64,000 bases of DNA. Origin: JBCDJI01 sp964351865 (GTDB lineage: Bacteria; Verrucomicrobiota; Verrucomicrobiia; Methylacidiphilales; JBCBYL01). Below the pieces are notes generated by a model. That model was not told where the DNA came from and made no database searches. It saw only the letters and a program-made list of their open reading frames with translations. The stretch is taken from NCBI GenBank assembly GCA_964351865.1, contig CAYGPJ010000004.1, forward strand, positions 62,001 through 126,000, in the 5' to 3' direction. Made by a program: the position numbers and the translations under genes. Below, one piece after another: positions 50,813-60,500 of this stretch (its first letter is position 1; each line of letters begins with the position of its first letter).

Positions 50813-52009
50813 TCAAAAAAACAGCCCACCCGCCAGCGCGGCTAGCAGCACCACTCCCCAGGCGGGAATTTTGAGGATCGCCAGCAGAAAAAAGCAGATC
50901 AGTGCCAAGGCGAAACTCCCGCCCCCACTGACCCCTTTCGTCCAGACCGGATCATATAGCGCCGCTAACAGCAATCCCACGACCACGGCGTTCGCCCCCG
51001 CCAGCGCTCCCTGCGCTTTGGGCAGACTGCGCAACTTATCCCAAAAAGGCAGCGCTCCGGGGACCAGCAACCAGGTAGAGAGAAAAATCGCCACCAGGCA
51101 TAACGCTGAGCCCACCCAGGCCGGCAGTTCCCAAAGTGAAGGATTTACCGAAGCTCCTAAAAATGACGCAAAAGTAAACAGCGGCCCCGGCACCGCCTGC
51201 GCCGCTCCGTATCCCCCTAGAAAGGATTCCGCACTCACCCAACCGGGCCGAACCACTTCTGTTTCCAACAAGGGCAACACCACATGCCCGCCACCAAAAA
51301 CCAGTGCTCCCGCACGATAGAAACTATCAAATAAATCAATCGCCAGATGATCCGTTGCGCGACTAGCGATCGGTAAACCCACCAGCAGCACAAAGAAAAT
51401 CCCCAAACATGTCATGGCTACTTTCCAACCGGGTTTCCAAGGGAATGCTTCCGTCGCCTGCTCGTGCTGCTTCGCTTGAATGGTCAGCACCCCGGCGAAG
51501 CCGCCAGCAAGAATCACCCCCAATTGAACCAGCGGTGTCGGAAAGATGACCAGGATGGCGGCAGCCACAAAAGCCATCAGACGACGCACTAAATCCGGGC
51601 ACAGCTTGACCGCCATCCCCCACAACGCATGTGCCACCACCGCGACGGCCGCCACCTTCAAACCCGTCAACCAGCCCGGCTCCACCCCGCCCGCATAGCG
51701 AGTAAACCCATAGGCGCAAAGTGTCAGAAAAAGTGCTGACGGCAGGGTAAAGCCCAACCACGCCGCCGCGCCTCCAGCCCACCCACCACGGAATAAGCCC
51801 AAGGTAAATCCTACCTGACTGCTGGCAGGACCCGGCAAAAACTGACACAGCGCAATCACATCCGCATATTGCGCTTCTGAAATCCATTTACGCTTCGCAA
51901 TCAGTTCATCCCGAAAGAATCCCAAGTGAGCCACTGGCCCACCGAATGAAGTAAACCCCAGTTTCAGAAAAACCAGTAAGATTTCGAAGAAAGATTTCAT
52001 ACAGGCCAA
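50813..52009 (-). CDS. chrA: Chromate transporter, long two-domain ChrA type
   Basis: A 398-residue membrane protein with two homologous halves. The first has FLKLGFTSFGGPVAHLGFF and ALCQFLPGPASSQVGFTLG; the second has AGALVFGGGHVVLPLLETEVV and YGAAQAVPGPLFTFASFLGA. These are the diagnostic CHR-domain motifs. The family exports chromate or related oxyanions; some members act on other substrates. A second ATG at 52000 is an equally good start. It stands alone between two dispersed repeats. Confidence 0.92.
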   Translation of the reverse strand: MACMKSFFEILLVFLKLGFTSFGGPVAHLGFFRDELIAKRKWISEAQYADVIALCQFLPGPASSQVGFTLGLFRGGWAGGAAAWLGFTLPSALFLTLCAYGFTRYAGGVEPGWLTGLKVAAVAVVAHALWGMAVKLCPDLVRRLMAFVAAAILVIFPTPLVQLGVILAGGFAGVLTIQAKQHEQATEAFPWKPGWKVAMTCLGIFFVLLVGLPIASRATDHLAIDLFDSFYRAGALVFGGGHVVLPLLETEVVRPGWVSAESFLGGYGAAQAVPGPLFTFASFLGASVNPSLWELPAWVGSALCLVAIFLSTWLLVPGALPFWDKLRSLPKAQGALAGANAVVVGLLLAALYDPVWTKGVSGGGSFALALICFFLLAILKIPAWGVVLLAALAGGLFF

Positions 52010-52103
52010 TCACCATGCCATGACTTTCGACTCACGAAAGTGAGAAATCACCAGTCACATAGTATTCACAAATCGTGAATATTACTTCTCGTAGTTCATG
52101 TCA

Positions 52104-52182
52104 CATGATATGGCGGGAACTGTAGGCCGAGATTGCATCTCGGCTCCTTTTAAACTGGCGAGATGCAATCTCGCCCTACATG
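52104..52182. repeat. Palindromic repeat beside chrA
   Basis: The segment holds nested palindromes: CCGAGATTGCATCTCGG (52127-52143) and GGCGAGATGCAATCTCGCC, which ends GCCCTACATG. Its start, ATATGGCGGGA-CTGTAGGCCGAGA, recurs at about 30486, and its GCCCTACAT end matches the element at 27735-27796. It is a member of a second dispersed family in this window. Confidence 0.6.
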
Positions 52183-52215
52183 TTAAAACATAATTCGGAA
52201 ACGATCTGGTTCAGA

Positions 52216-53499
52216 CTAATCTCGCGAATGGACAGGAATTAATCCCGCGACCTGACGCGCCAGAACTTGCTCAGAGGGTTGAACCAATAGCCATAAGCGA
52301 CTCTGTTCAGAAAGATCATTCAGATACGCGAGAGTTTCCCCGTATTGCTGAATGCCGTAGCGCTCAATTGCTTCAGGAAACACATAGGCCGCTAACTCTT
52401 TTGCCCATTCATCTGATTTATTCAATTGGTGATGGGGCCACTCCAACTCTCCAGCCGCATACGGAGCCAAGTAGGAGGTCGCCGTTTTAAGTAGCTCTTG
52501 CCCGTTGGATTCAGATTCATAGTTCCAAAGATTGACCCCCACCCGATCGGCCAAGTCAGCCATCGCATAGAGACCGCGCAAATTATACAGGCTGTATTCC
52601 CAGGAACGTGAACGGCGTAACTCGTATTTTTGTTCTCCCACCGCATTAATCTGTCGCTCCATTCGTTCCACCGGAAAAGACAGCGCTATCTTGCGCGCTA
52701 AATCTTCTCTGCCGACATAGAGCGCGATGGCGGTGATGTGCACATCATGCCAGGTGCCATGATTATTTTTCCGTCTGCCATCTTTTTGGCCGAATTCACC
52801 ATTCACCACCCAATCCAGATAGCGGGAATACCACCTTTTCAAATCACCTTCATCCTGCGTGGTCCAATGGTCAGATGCTTCAATCAAACGTGAGGCATCA
52901 AGGATCATTACTAACTCCGAGCCGCGAATCACTCCCAGCGAACAGCCATCCATCAAGCCGGGAATGACCTGAGCCGCATTAAAGTTGGGATTCATGGCGG
53001 TGGCCTCATCAAGAAACCACACCCTCAGCAGTAAAGCCGCCCGCTGCGCATAACGCTCATCCCCGGAAAATTGATACGCCAACGCGAGGGTCTGGACCGT
53101 CCGCATGAACTCAAAATATCGCTCCCGATCATAGGCATCCGATTTAGCTTCAGGGTTCACTTTACCATCACGAAAGTAATACGGCTTACCGCCCGGCAGC
53201 CAGGGGATGGGCCAGAAATATGGCGAGAGTGTGCAGAAGTCGTGAACGTCTCCACTCGGAGGTGTTTTCGTTTTCTGAGTCACCGTATAGGGACCATTCG
53301 TCATCACACTATCGGCTTGCCGTATCAGGGTCTGATACGCGGGCTCTAACTTCGCATTCTCCCCGAGTTGCTGCAATTGGGCCGTGCTGCTGGCGATCGC
53401 CTCTGCATCCCATAAATACAGTTCCAGCGCGGAGCAAACCGACAGCATTGCCGTCCATGTCACTAGCAGACATGCCAACACTTTTAACTCAAATCTCAT
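52216..53499 (-). CDS. Alginate-lyase-family (PL5-type fold) secreted enzyme
   Basis: A protein of about 427 residues. A signal peptide (MRFELKVLACLLVTWTAMLS, cleavage near SVCSA) precedes an alpha/alpha-barrel domain of the alginate-lyase family. The landmark is RRKNNHGTWHDVHITAIALYVG (Asn-Asn-His-Gly-x-Trp), with SPYFWPIPWLPGGKPYYFRDG earlier. The ATG at 53499 is preferred because it begins the signal peptide; another ATG lies at 53517. Relatives cleave alginate or other uronic-acid polymers, but many of this family have unproven substrates. It is divergent from the radical SAM gene. Confidence 0.82.
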   Translation of the reverse strand: MRFELKVLACLLVTWTAMLSVCSALELYLWDAEAIASSTAQLQQLGENAKLEPAYQTLIRQADSVMTNGPYTVTQKTKTPPSGDVHDFCTLSPYFWPIPWLPGGKPYYFRDGKVNPEAKSDAYDRERYFEFMRTVQTLALAYQFSGDERYAQRAALLLRVWFLDEATAMNPNFNAAQVIPGLMDGCSLGVIRGSELVMILDASRLIEASDHWTTQDEGDLKRWYSRYLDWVVNGEFGQKDGRRKNNHGTWHDVHITAIALYVGREDLARKIALSFPVERMERQINAVGEQKYELRRSRSWEYSLYNLRGLYAMADLADRVGVNLWNYESESNGQELLKTATSYLAPYAAGELEWPHHQLNKSDEWAKELAAYVFPEAIERYGIQQYGETLAYLNDLSEQSRLWLLVQPSEQVLARQVAGLIPVHSRD

Positions 53500-53595
53500 T
53501 GCGTATGAATAAGTCATACTTATATTAGGATTGTCTATCCAACATCGTCCGGAATCAACCCTGCAATCCGGCATTTGAAAGTTAGAAGATTTATT

Positions 53596-54903
53596 TTGAG
53601 CACTGAACCGACAACTTATAGTCCCTCCACCCCGGTTATTGCGGGCCCGACAGCTGCGCCATTCCATATCATGGCCAAACCCATCGGCCCGATCTGTAAT
53701 ATCGGCTGCAAATACTGTTTCTATCTGGAGAAAGAAAATCTCTTTGAAACTGGTGAGAAGTGGAAGATGAGCGAAGAGACTCTGGAACGCTATGTCCGTA
53801 GCTACATTGAATCTCAGCCGGCAAACAGCCCCTCCATCGTTTTTGCCTGGCAGGGAGGTGAACCCACCTTAATGGGCGTTGATTTCTTTAAAAAAGCCGT
53901 CGCGTTTCAAAAGAAATACGGTGCCGGCAAACCTATTGAAAATGCCTTTCAGACAAATGCTACCCTGATCGACGAAGAATGGGCATCGTTCTTTAAAGAC
54001 AACAACTTCTTAATCGGCGTCAGTATTGACGGTCCGGAAAAGCTACACGATCACTATCGCGTCACCAAAACCGATCAACCGACCTGGAAAACCGTCATGC
54101 GCGGGATTGAGTATTTGCAAACAGCTGAGGCTGAATTCAACACCCTCACCTGCGTCAACCGGGTCACTTCACAGAAACCTCAGGAGGTTTACCGCTTTCT
54201 AAAAGGCATCGGCTCCAAATATCTGCAGTTCATCCCCATTGTGGAACGTCGTCCAGATGGAGCCGCTAAGAAGCTGGGCTTGGATCTTTCGGTTCCGCCA
54301 CAGTCGGCACACGACGATGAAGATGATCCGCGCATCATGCCCTGGTCAGTTAAATCCAAAGACTACGGAACCTTTCTCACCTCTATCTTTGATCGCTGGG
54401 TGCGCCATGATGTCGGACGTATCTACGTGCAGATTAATGACGTCGCTCTTGGAAAGTGGCTCAACATCCCCGGCGGGCTGTGTATTTTTTCGGAGACCTG
54501 CGGTAGTGCACTGGCGATGGAGCACAACGGCGACGTCTACTCCTGCGATCACTATGTCTATCCTGATTACAAGTTAGGTAATATCGCCAATACCGCGATG
54601 CCGGATCTGATCGAATCTGACCAGCAAAAGAAATTTGGAACGGATAAGCGCGACACCCTGCCGCAACAATGCATTCAATGCACCTACCGCTTTGCCTGTA
54701 ACGGAGGCTGTCCCAAGCAGCGGTTTATTGAAACCGAAGATGGCGAGCCGGGACTGAATTATCTGTGCGAAGGTTATTACCACTTCTTCCAGCACATCGA
54801 TCCCTACATGCGGGTGATGGCCCAACTCTATCAACACAAACAACCACCCGCCGCGATCATGGAACTACTCAAACAGGGGAAGGTTCCTGGTGTGAAAAAA
54901 TAA
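53596..54903 (+). CDS. Radical SAM/SPASM enzyme, anaerobic sulfatase-maturase type
   Basis: A 435-residue enzyme of the anSME class, which converts an active-site Cys or Ser of sulfatases to formylglycine. The radical SAM cluster is ICNIGCKYC (Cys34, Cys38, Cys41); WQGGEPTLMG and VSIDGPEKLHDHYRV follow. The auxiliary SPASM cysteines are in LCIFSETCGSA, VYSCDHYVYPDYKLGN, QQCIQCTYRFACNGGC and YLCEGYY. Start is taken as TTG at 53596 (reading STEPTTYSP), with AGAAG 8 bases before; no ATG fits. No sulfatase gene is in the window, so targets must be elsewhere. Confidence 0.9.
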   Translation: MSTEPTTYSPSTPVIAGPTAAPFHIMAKPIGPICNIGCKYCFYLEKENLFETGEKWKMSEETLERYVRSYIESQPANSPSIVFAWQGGEPTLMGVDFFKKAVAFQKKYGAGKPIENAFQTNATLIDEEWASFFKDNNFLIGVSIDGPEKLHDHYRVTKTDQPTWKTVMRGIEYLQTAEAEFNTLTCVNRVTSQKPQEVYRFLKGIGSKYLQFIPIVERRPDGAAKKLGLDLSVPPQSAHDDEDDPRIMPWSVKSKDYGTFLTSIFDRWVRHDVGRIYVQINDVALGKWLNIPGGLCIFSETCGSALAMEHNGDVYSCDHYVYPDYKLGNIANTAMPDLIESDQQKKFGTDKRDTLPQQCIQCTYRFACNGGCPKQRFIETEDGEPGLNYLCEGYYHFFQHIDPYMRVMAQLYQHKQPPAAIMELLKQGKVPGVKK

Positions 54904-54913
54904 GGTTTCTGAC

Positions 54914-55021
54914 GAAGGTGGCCCACGATAGGGGACGGAGTAATTTTTTCCTGCCACCCGGTTTTAAAAAGGCTAATATCGCTTGCACGGAAAATATTAC
55001 TCCGTCCCCTATCGTTCAGCG
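54914..55021. repeat. GGGGACGGAG inverted-repeat element, intact copy in opposite orientation
   Basis: Perfect 20-bp terminal repeats lie at 54925-54944 and 54996-55015, with flanks GAAGGTGGCCC and TCAGCG reversed relative to the copy at 50670. The interior (CTGCCACCC-GTTTT-AA, then ATCGCTTGCAC) is nearly the same as the altered copy at 35446, so these two share a recent ancestor. It sits between the radical SAM gene and fecR. Confidence 0.85.
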
Positions 55022-55058
55022 TTTTAGTAAATCAATTCGTGAATCTGTACGATAAACT

Positions 55059-55652
55059 TTAGCCGCGCGGAGAGGTCGTCGTCGTTTTGCCGTAACTTCT
55101 CACGGTTTCCACTTTGGTGGCGGCTTCCGTCTCATCCACATATTCCAGCGGGGTAAATTGGTCCAGGCCGACCTTTCCTTCCTTCACCGCTAAAAAGGCT
55201 TCTCCGTCTTCCACCTGAATAGCGTAGAATGTGCCCCGTGGTTTAGCGACGCCTTTAGGAGTTTTAATTCTAAACTCAACCAGATCCGCCCGATCCTCAG
55301 CGATCAATACCACCAACCGGCCGCTATTAAGTTCGACCAGTGCCGAACGCTTGCCACTTTCAGCTGGCACATCCGAGAGTTCTAAAATTTTAAGCTCAGA
55401 ATCCTCTTTCAGTGTGACGGCTAACCCATTTAAGAGGGCGATCGTGACATCTCCATTGTTCCCGGTTCGAATCATAGAATTAATCTCCACCCGGTCACCT
55501 GCCGCTACGATCTTCGGACTATCCGATTCGCTCTCCGTTTCGCTACCGATTTCCACCTGCCCTGAAGCGGAAACCACCATCGCTTGTTGAGCCAGACCGG
55601 TGGCCGTTCCCACCAGCCACAATAATCCGAGTGCATATCCGAAATTTTTCAT
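55059..55652 (-). CDS. FecR-domain periplasmic protein
   Basis: A 197-residue secreted protein: signal peptide (FGYALGLLWLVGTATGLAQ), then a FecR domain (MVVSASGQVEI, AAGDRVEINSMIRTGNNGDVTIAL, LNSGRLVVLI and RIKTPKGVAKPRGTFYAI). It contains only the periplasmic sensor-type beta domain, with no anti-sigma segment or membrane helix. It follows the TpsB gene by a few bases and is therefore part of the two-partner-secretion unit, perhaps as a surface or periplasmic accessory. An ATG 6 bases upstream is also possible. Confidence 0.85.
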   Translation of the reverse strand: MKNFGYALGLLWLVGTATGLAQQAMVVSASGQVEIGSETESESDSPKIVAAGDRVEINSMIRTGNNGDVTIALLNGLAVTLKEDSELKILELSDVPAESGKRSALVELNSGRLVVLIAEDRADLVEFRIKTPKGVAKPRGTFYAIQVEDGEAFLAVKEGKVGLDQFTPLEYVDETEAATKVETVRSYGKTTTTSPRG

Positions 55653-55658
55653 AATCAA

Positions 55659-57497
55659 TCAATAAGCTAAAATCAGTCCTAAATGAAGTCTGGAATTAAA
55701 TCGTTTGTTAAATCCGGTATCCAGCAACTGGAATCCATAATCGGCACGGAAGGTCAGATATTCGCCGTAACTGGCCCGGACACCGACCCCCAGCGCAGAA
55801 AGTTCAGCCCCATCATTCTCCGCCGCCAGTAAGCGTCGGTTACGGGCCTGGCCGTAATCCCAGAACCCCAACAACTGGATCTGGTCTTGCGGATTCTGAT
55901 TTCCGAAGAATTCAGAAACTGAAAACTTGGGGGTGCGCAGTTCGAGATTAAAAAAGTAACCTTCATCTCCACGCACTTCTGCTTCGGTATAACCGCGGAT
56001 CGAATTGTAGCCCCCAAAGCCTAGCTGTTCCGTAGCCAGCAAATTTGAATCCGCAAACTGCCAGGTCAGTCGACCATGCGCCTCAAACTCCCAAGGCAGC
56101 ACAAAAACGCGTTCCGCATACAATTTTAAATAGCTATAGGTCGGGTCTGCTCCGGCTCGACTCCCGCTGGGACCGATCGTTGAATCAAATTCATCTGCTC
56201 CATTCAAACTGGTCCAGTTCCCAAAGCTGTGAAAGGCAGTGGCTTCAAAACGGCTGTAGCCGATCGGGTCACGCATAAAGAAATCGTATTTCAGGCTCCA
56301 ATGCAGCACCTCCACTAACTCCTTGCGCACCCGGTTAAAAGGCGTGACCTGATCCAGCACATTGTAGGTTTTTTTATAGGTGAAGCCCGGCGTGATGCCA
56401 TGAAACAAGTTTTTGTTCGGACTCGGCAGCCCGAACCGGTAATCCGTTCCACTTTGGATTGACTCTCCATTGAGTATCTGTAACACCCCGCCGGTCAGCG
56501 AACGATCGAGCTCCGCATCATCCGCGGTCGAAATACTGAAATAAGTCGTCCAGCTATCATATCGCCGAACCGGAATGGTATAGAAAATGGAATGTGACTC
56601 CTGGGTATTGAAATCTGTGCTGGCAGCATACTGATAGCTTAAGGTGTGCTCCTGTAAAAAAGCATTACCCCAGTTGGCTCCGATCAAAATTCTCTCCTCT
56701 CCGGTTAAGTCATTCCCGGTATCTTCATAGCCGGTATAAAACCGAACCGGAAAGCGGTCTTCGGCGCGTAAAACCAGATCGGTATACCCTTCTTCTTCGC
56801 CTTTTTCAAAAACAACCGTTACGCGACGGAAGGGATTACGATTAAGATAATTAATATCATCAATCAGTGGGGTCGAAAGAATGCGCCCTGCGCGCTCCAT
56901 TCTGATTTTTTCCTTGATCTGGTCATCCGAAAACCACTTATTCCCTTCCACCACCACATCTTCGAGTTTGCCTTCCAATACGAGCAACTGCACCACCCCT
57001 ACCGTAATATCCTGCTCCCCGACGATGACATCCACCACCGGCATATCCTGATCGCGATAATATTGAATCACCGTGCGCACCAACTCGCGTAACTGGTTGA
57101 TGGTGACCGGTTCACCGACGAAGGGCTTGATCCGTTGTCGGAAATCCTCGTTTTCCAGTAACGGCAAATCCACAATTTCAACCCCGGCGACTTCTTCCCG
57201 ACCTGCTTTGAGGATTTGTTCTGAATGAGCCGTAAAGTAAATTCCTTTTAACGCGGCCAGCAGCTCTTCATCTTGACCGGGAGCTTTGGCCGGCTCCGGA
57301 GGCTCGGGGACGGTGGCTGACGGTGCTTCTTTTTCAAATTCATAAGGTCGGAGACTGTCAAAGCGCGGGAGCAAGTCATCGGCCAGATCACGCACTTGGC
57401 CAAATGAGATGCCGGCAGCAGAGATCCAGACGCAGCCAAGCAACACCATCGCGTTGCAGCGCGTAGCTGTTCCAGTAAGCCTGATCCTGCCTGTCAT
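55659..57497 (-). CDS. TpsB outer-membrane transporter (ShlB/FhaC/HecB family)
   Basis: A 612-residue outer membrane protein. A signal-like N-terminus is followed by a proline-rich linker (VPEPPEPAKAPG). Two POTRA domains come next (PFVGEPVTINQLRELVRTVIQYYRDQDMPVVDVIV; EDVVVEGNKWFSDDQIKEKI), then the 16-strand barrel with ATEQLGFGGYNSIRGYTEAEVRGDEGY, which contains the conserved RGY of the FhaC loop 6. It secretes the large adhesin encoded just upstream in the transcript. The 52-base gap between the genes and shared strand support one operon. Confidence 0.92.
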   Translation of the reverse strand: MTGRIRLTGTATRCNAMVLLGCVWISAAGISFGQVRDLADDLLPRFDSLRPYEFEKEAPSATVPEPPEPAKAPGQDEELLAALKGIYFTAHSEQILKAGREEVAGVEIVDLPLLENEDFRQRIKPFVGEPVTINQLRELVRTVIQYYRDQDMPVVDVIVGEQDITVGVVQLLVLEGKLEDVVVEGNKWFSDDQIKEKIRMERAGRILSTPLIDDINYLNRNPFRRVTVVFEKGEEEGYTDLVLRAEDRFPVRFYTGYEDTGNDLTGEERILIGANWGNAFLQEHTLSYQYAASTDFNTQESHSIFYTIPVRRYDSWTTYFSISTADDAELDRSLTGGVLQILNGESIQSGTDYRFGLPSPNKNLFHGITPGFTYKKTYNVLDQVTPFNRVRKELVEVLHWSLKYDFFMRDPIGYSRFEATAFHSFGNWTSLNGADEFDSTIGPSGSRAGADPTYSYLKLYAERVFVLPWEFEAHGRLTWQFADSNLLATEQLGFGGYNSIRGYTEAEVRGDEGYFFNLELRTPKFSVSEFFGNQNPQDQIQLLGFWDYGQARNRRLLAAENDGAELSALGVGVRASYGEYLTFRADYGFQLLDTGFNKRFNSRLHLGLILAY

Positions 57498-57549
57498 ATT
57501 TGTTTTTAACTCTTCTACTAACGACTCTAACTACCAGAACCATAACGTT

Positions 57550-60500
57550 CTAGAGCGTATCCACCGCATCCAGCAACTCTTCCTTCTCCTCTTCTGAAAG
57601 TAGTCGCCCTAAGTAATCAAAAAGTAAAGAAATCGGTATTACCACAGACTCTCCTCGGGAATTCTCAAGATAAATCAGCCCGGGTGGTAAATCTGCCTCG
57701 CGAATATCAATTCCGCCTTCTAACAGAGAGCGCATGGCATCCAGCAAGCCCTGCTTAGCTTCGGTGCTCAGCTCTTCCTTCAATTTGGCCAGCAGTTCCT
57801 CCGATACCTGAAAATCACCGTCACCGATATTGATCACCCCAATATCAATTTTCCCCAGATCACCTTCCAGAAACCCTTCCAGAAAATCATCCAGATCCAG
57901 ATCGATACTGGTCAGCGAGAAATTGGGAATCACCACATTGGGAATATCGACAGGAACGACCACGGGGTTGGTAATCACAATCGGGGGAATGCCAATGGGA
58001 TTCGTTTCCCGCACCAGTAAGCCAATATTTGCCAATCCCCCGGCGTCACCGAAAGAAGCACCATATTGAAGATAATTGGTGAGGCCCCCCTCATTGGTGC
58101 CCAACACGGTCCCACTGTAAATCACCACCCCACCGGTCACCCCGGTTGCACCCGTCACCGTGCCCGACGCATACTGGAACTCACCGGCGGAAGAACCGAT
58201 GGCTACCGTCCCGGCTCCGGCGTTAATGGCACCATTCATCGTATATTGGCCGCTACTCCGGATCAGGACCGCTCCACCGCCGGAACTCACACCTAGAACG
58301 GTCAAGGCTCCGTTATTATTAAAAGTAAACGCTCCGGTGCTGGAGGAATTAACTTGCGTCGTAAAAGGAGCCGCGGCTGGCGTAATTCCAAGCGTTCCTA
58401 CGGCGTTGGCTCCACTCAGGTTCACTCCACCCCCCGTGGTATTCACCGCAAACTGTCCGCCAGAAACCCCTCCCGTTTGTGTTACTTCACCGGTAGATAT
58501 CAGGCTATACTTACCTGTCACGTTGGAGGTCAATAAATTGGAATCACCCATTTCAGTCACCTGAGCCTGGCTGGCAGTAACCCCTATGCCTCCGAACTGG
58601 TTCAACGCATTAGTGAGCGTGACGGTATTCGTTCCTACGTCTAATATGAAATTACCACCCACATTAATCGCGCCCGCCGCACCGGCTGCTTGAGTGACGT
58701 TATTGTTCAGCGTTAAGGATAAATCACCGGCCAGTGTCGTCCCGCTCAGATTCCCCGAGGTGCCAAATCCATATAGATTTCCTCCCACATTAAAGACTAA
58801 GTTGGTAGCCGCAAAATTAAGGGGCGTGCCTACGGTGCCGGCATCTGCGGTCGAGGTCAGATCAATCGTCGTGGCGGTCCAGGAGGCGCCAACATTCTGG
58901 AAAATATTATTGGCGGTGATTCCGAGTGTGGTGCTGTTCGTCAACGCGCCAGATAACGTCGAATTGCCTGTCCCGGAATTGACCGTCACCGCATTTCCTC
59001 CCCCGTTTAGCGTGGTGATATTAATCGCTCCTCCTCCGGCGCCGGAAGAATAAGTGGAATCAGTGGTCTGAGTCACATTGGTAATATCCATTTGCGTGTT
59101 GGCCGTAGCTACAGTGCCGGCAACGCTGACGGCATTGGTGCCTGTGCTCAGCCCTCCACTGAACGTCGTCGTATCGCCAGCTCCATTCCCCAGTGTGAGT
59201 CCGCCCGTGTTGGCAAAGTTCGTATCGGTATCGACCGTAGTGGTCGTGCCCTGAAAGATCACCGCGTAATTTGCCGGGGCTCCGAAGGTGGTCAGCGTTC
59301 CGAAGGTTGCATCTCCCAGGAACGTCACGGTTCCGGTGGAAGCTGCGGTATTGTCCTGTAGCGATAAGGCAAAACTGCCGGCTCCATCGGTGATGGAGCC
59401 GATATTAATTGCGCCGCTGCCGCTGGTCAGCGTCGTAGCTGCCGTCATAGTCGTCGCTCCCAGATCCATCTGGGTGTTGGTCGTTGCTACAGTGCCGGCA
59501 ACACTCACCGCATTAGTCCCAGTATTCAATCCACCCGCAAAAGTTGAACCATTATCCAAAGTTAATCCACCAGTGTTGGTGAAGTTGGTGTCGGTCGTCA
59601 CCGTCGCCCCCCCATTGAGAGTTACCGCATAAGCCTGATTGTTAGTGGTCAATGTATTGACCGTGAGCGCACCGTTTACCGTCACATCACCCGTGCCGCC
59701 ATTATTTTGCAAATTAAGTGTGCGGGTGGCTCCAGCGATTCCATTTGTCGAGGTAATGGTTCCCGTGCCACTGTCGAGCGCTTGATTCGCTCCCAGTGTC
59801 ATGAGTCCCGTGTAGGTCTGATTTCCAGTGGTGCGGATGTCTCCACCATTGGCGGCGGTGGTTCCACTCACGCTCAGCACATCCAAGCGATCCGTTACGC
59901 CCACCGTATTGGCGAATGACGCGTTGCCGGTGATCGCCAGATCGCGATTCATTCCCGTATCACTGTTAACCGTATTACCGAAGTCCACGGTGGTGCCAGT
60001 TAAAGTCGTATCGGATCCAATCACCGCAGCTCCAGTGTAGGTTTGCGTGCCCGTGGTGGTGATTCCCGTCGTATTGATGGCACTGGTACCGGCGACACTC
60101 AGGCTACTTAGCTCCGTTCCAGCTCCGCCGCCACCAACCACTCCGCCAAAGCTCGCATGACTGTTATTACTGATCGTCAGGGAGCGATTGGTTCCATCAC
60201 TACGCACCGTCGATCCAAAGCTCACCAGATTACCATTGGCATCCAGATTTAAATTTGCTCCCAAGGTGACCGCGCCACTATAAGTCTGGGTGCCGGTCGT
60301 GCTGATGCCCGTCGTATTGATCGTCGATGTGCCTGTTACATTCAGACTGGCGAGACTGGTGGATCCTCCAACAAGACCATTAAACACGCCATTACCGGTC
60401 ACCGTCAGCGCGTGGGCTCCGTTGATCGTATCATTAAAGTTCACCGTGGTGCCGGTCACATTCACCGAGGCACCAATCGCAACGGCATCATTCAAGGTGA

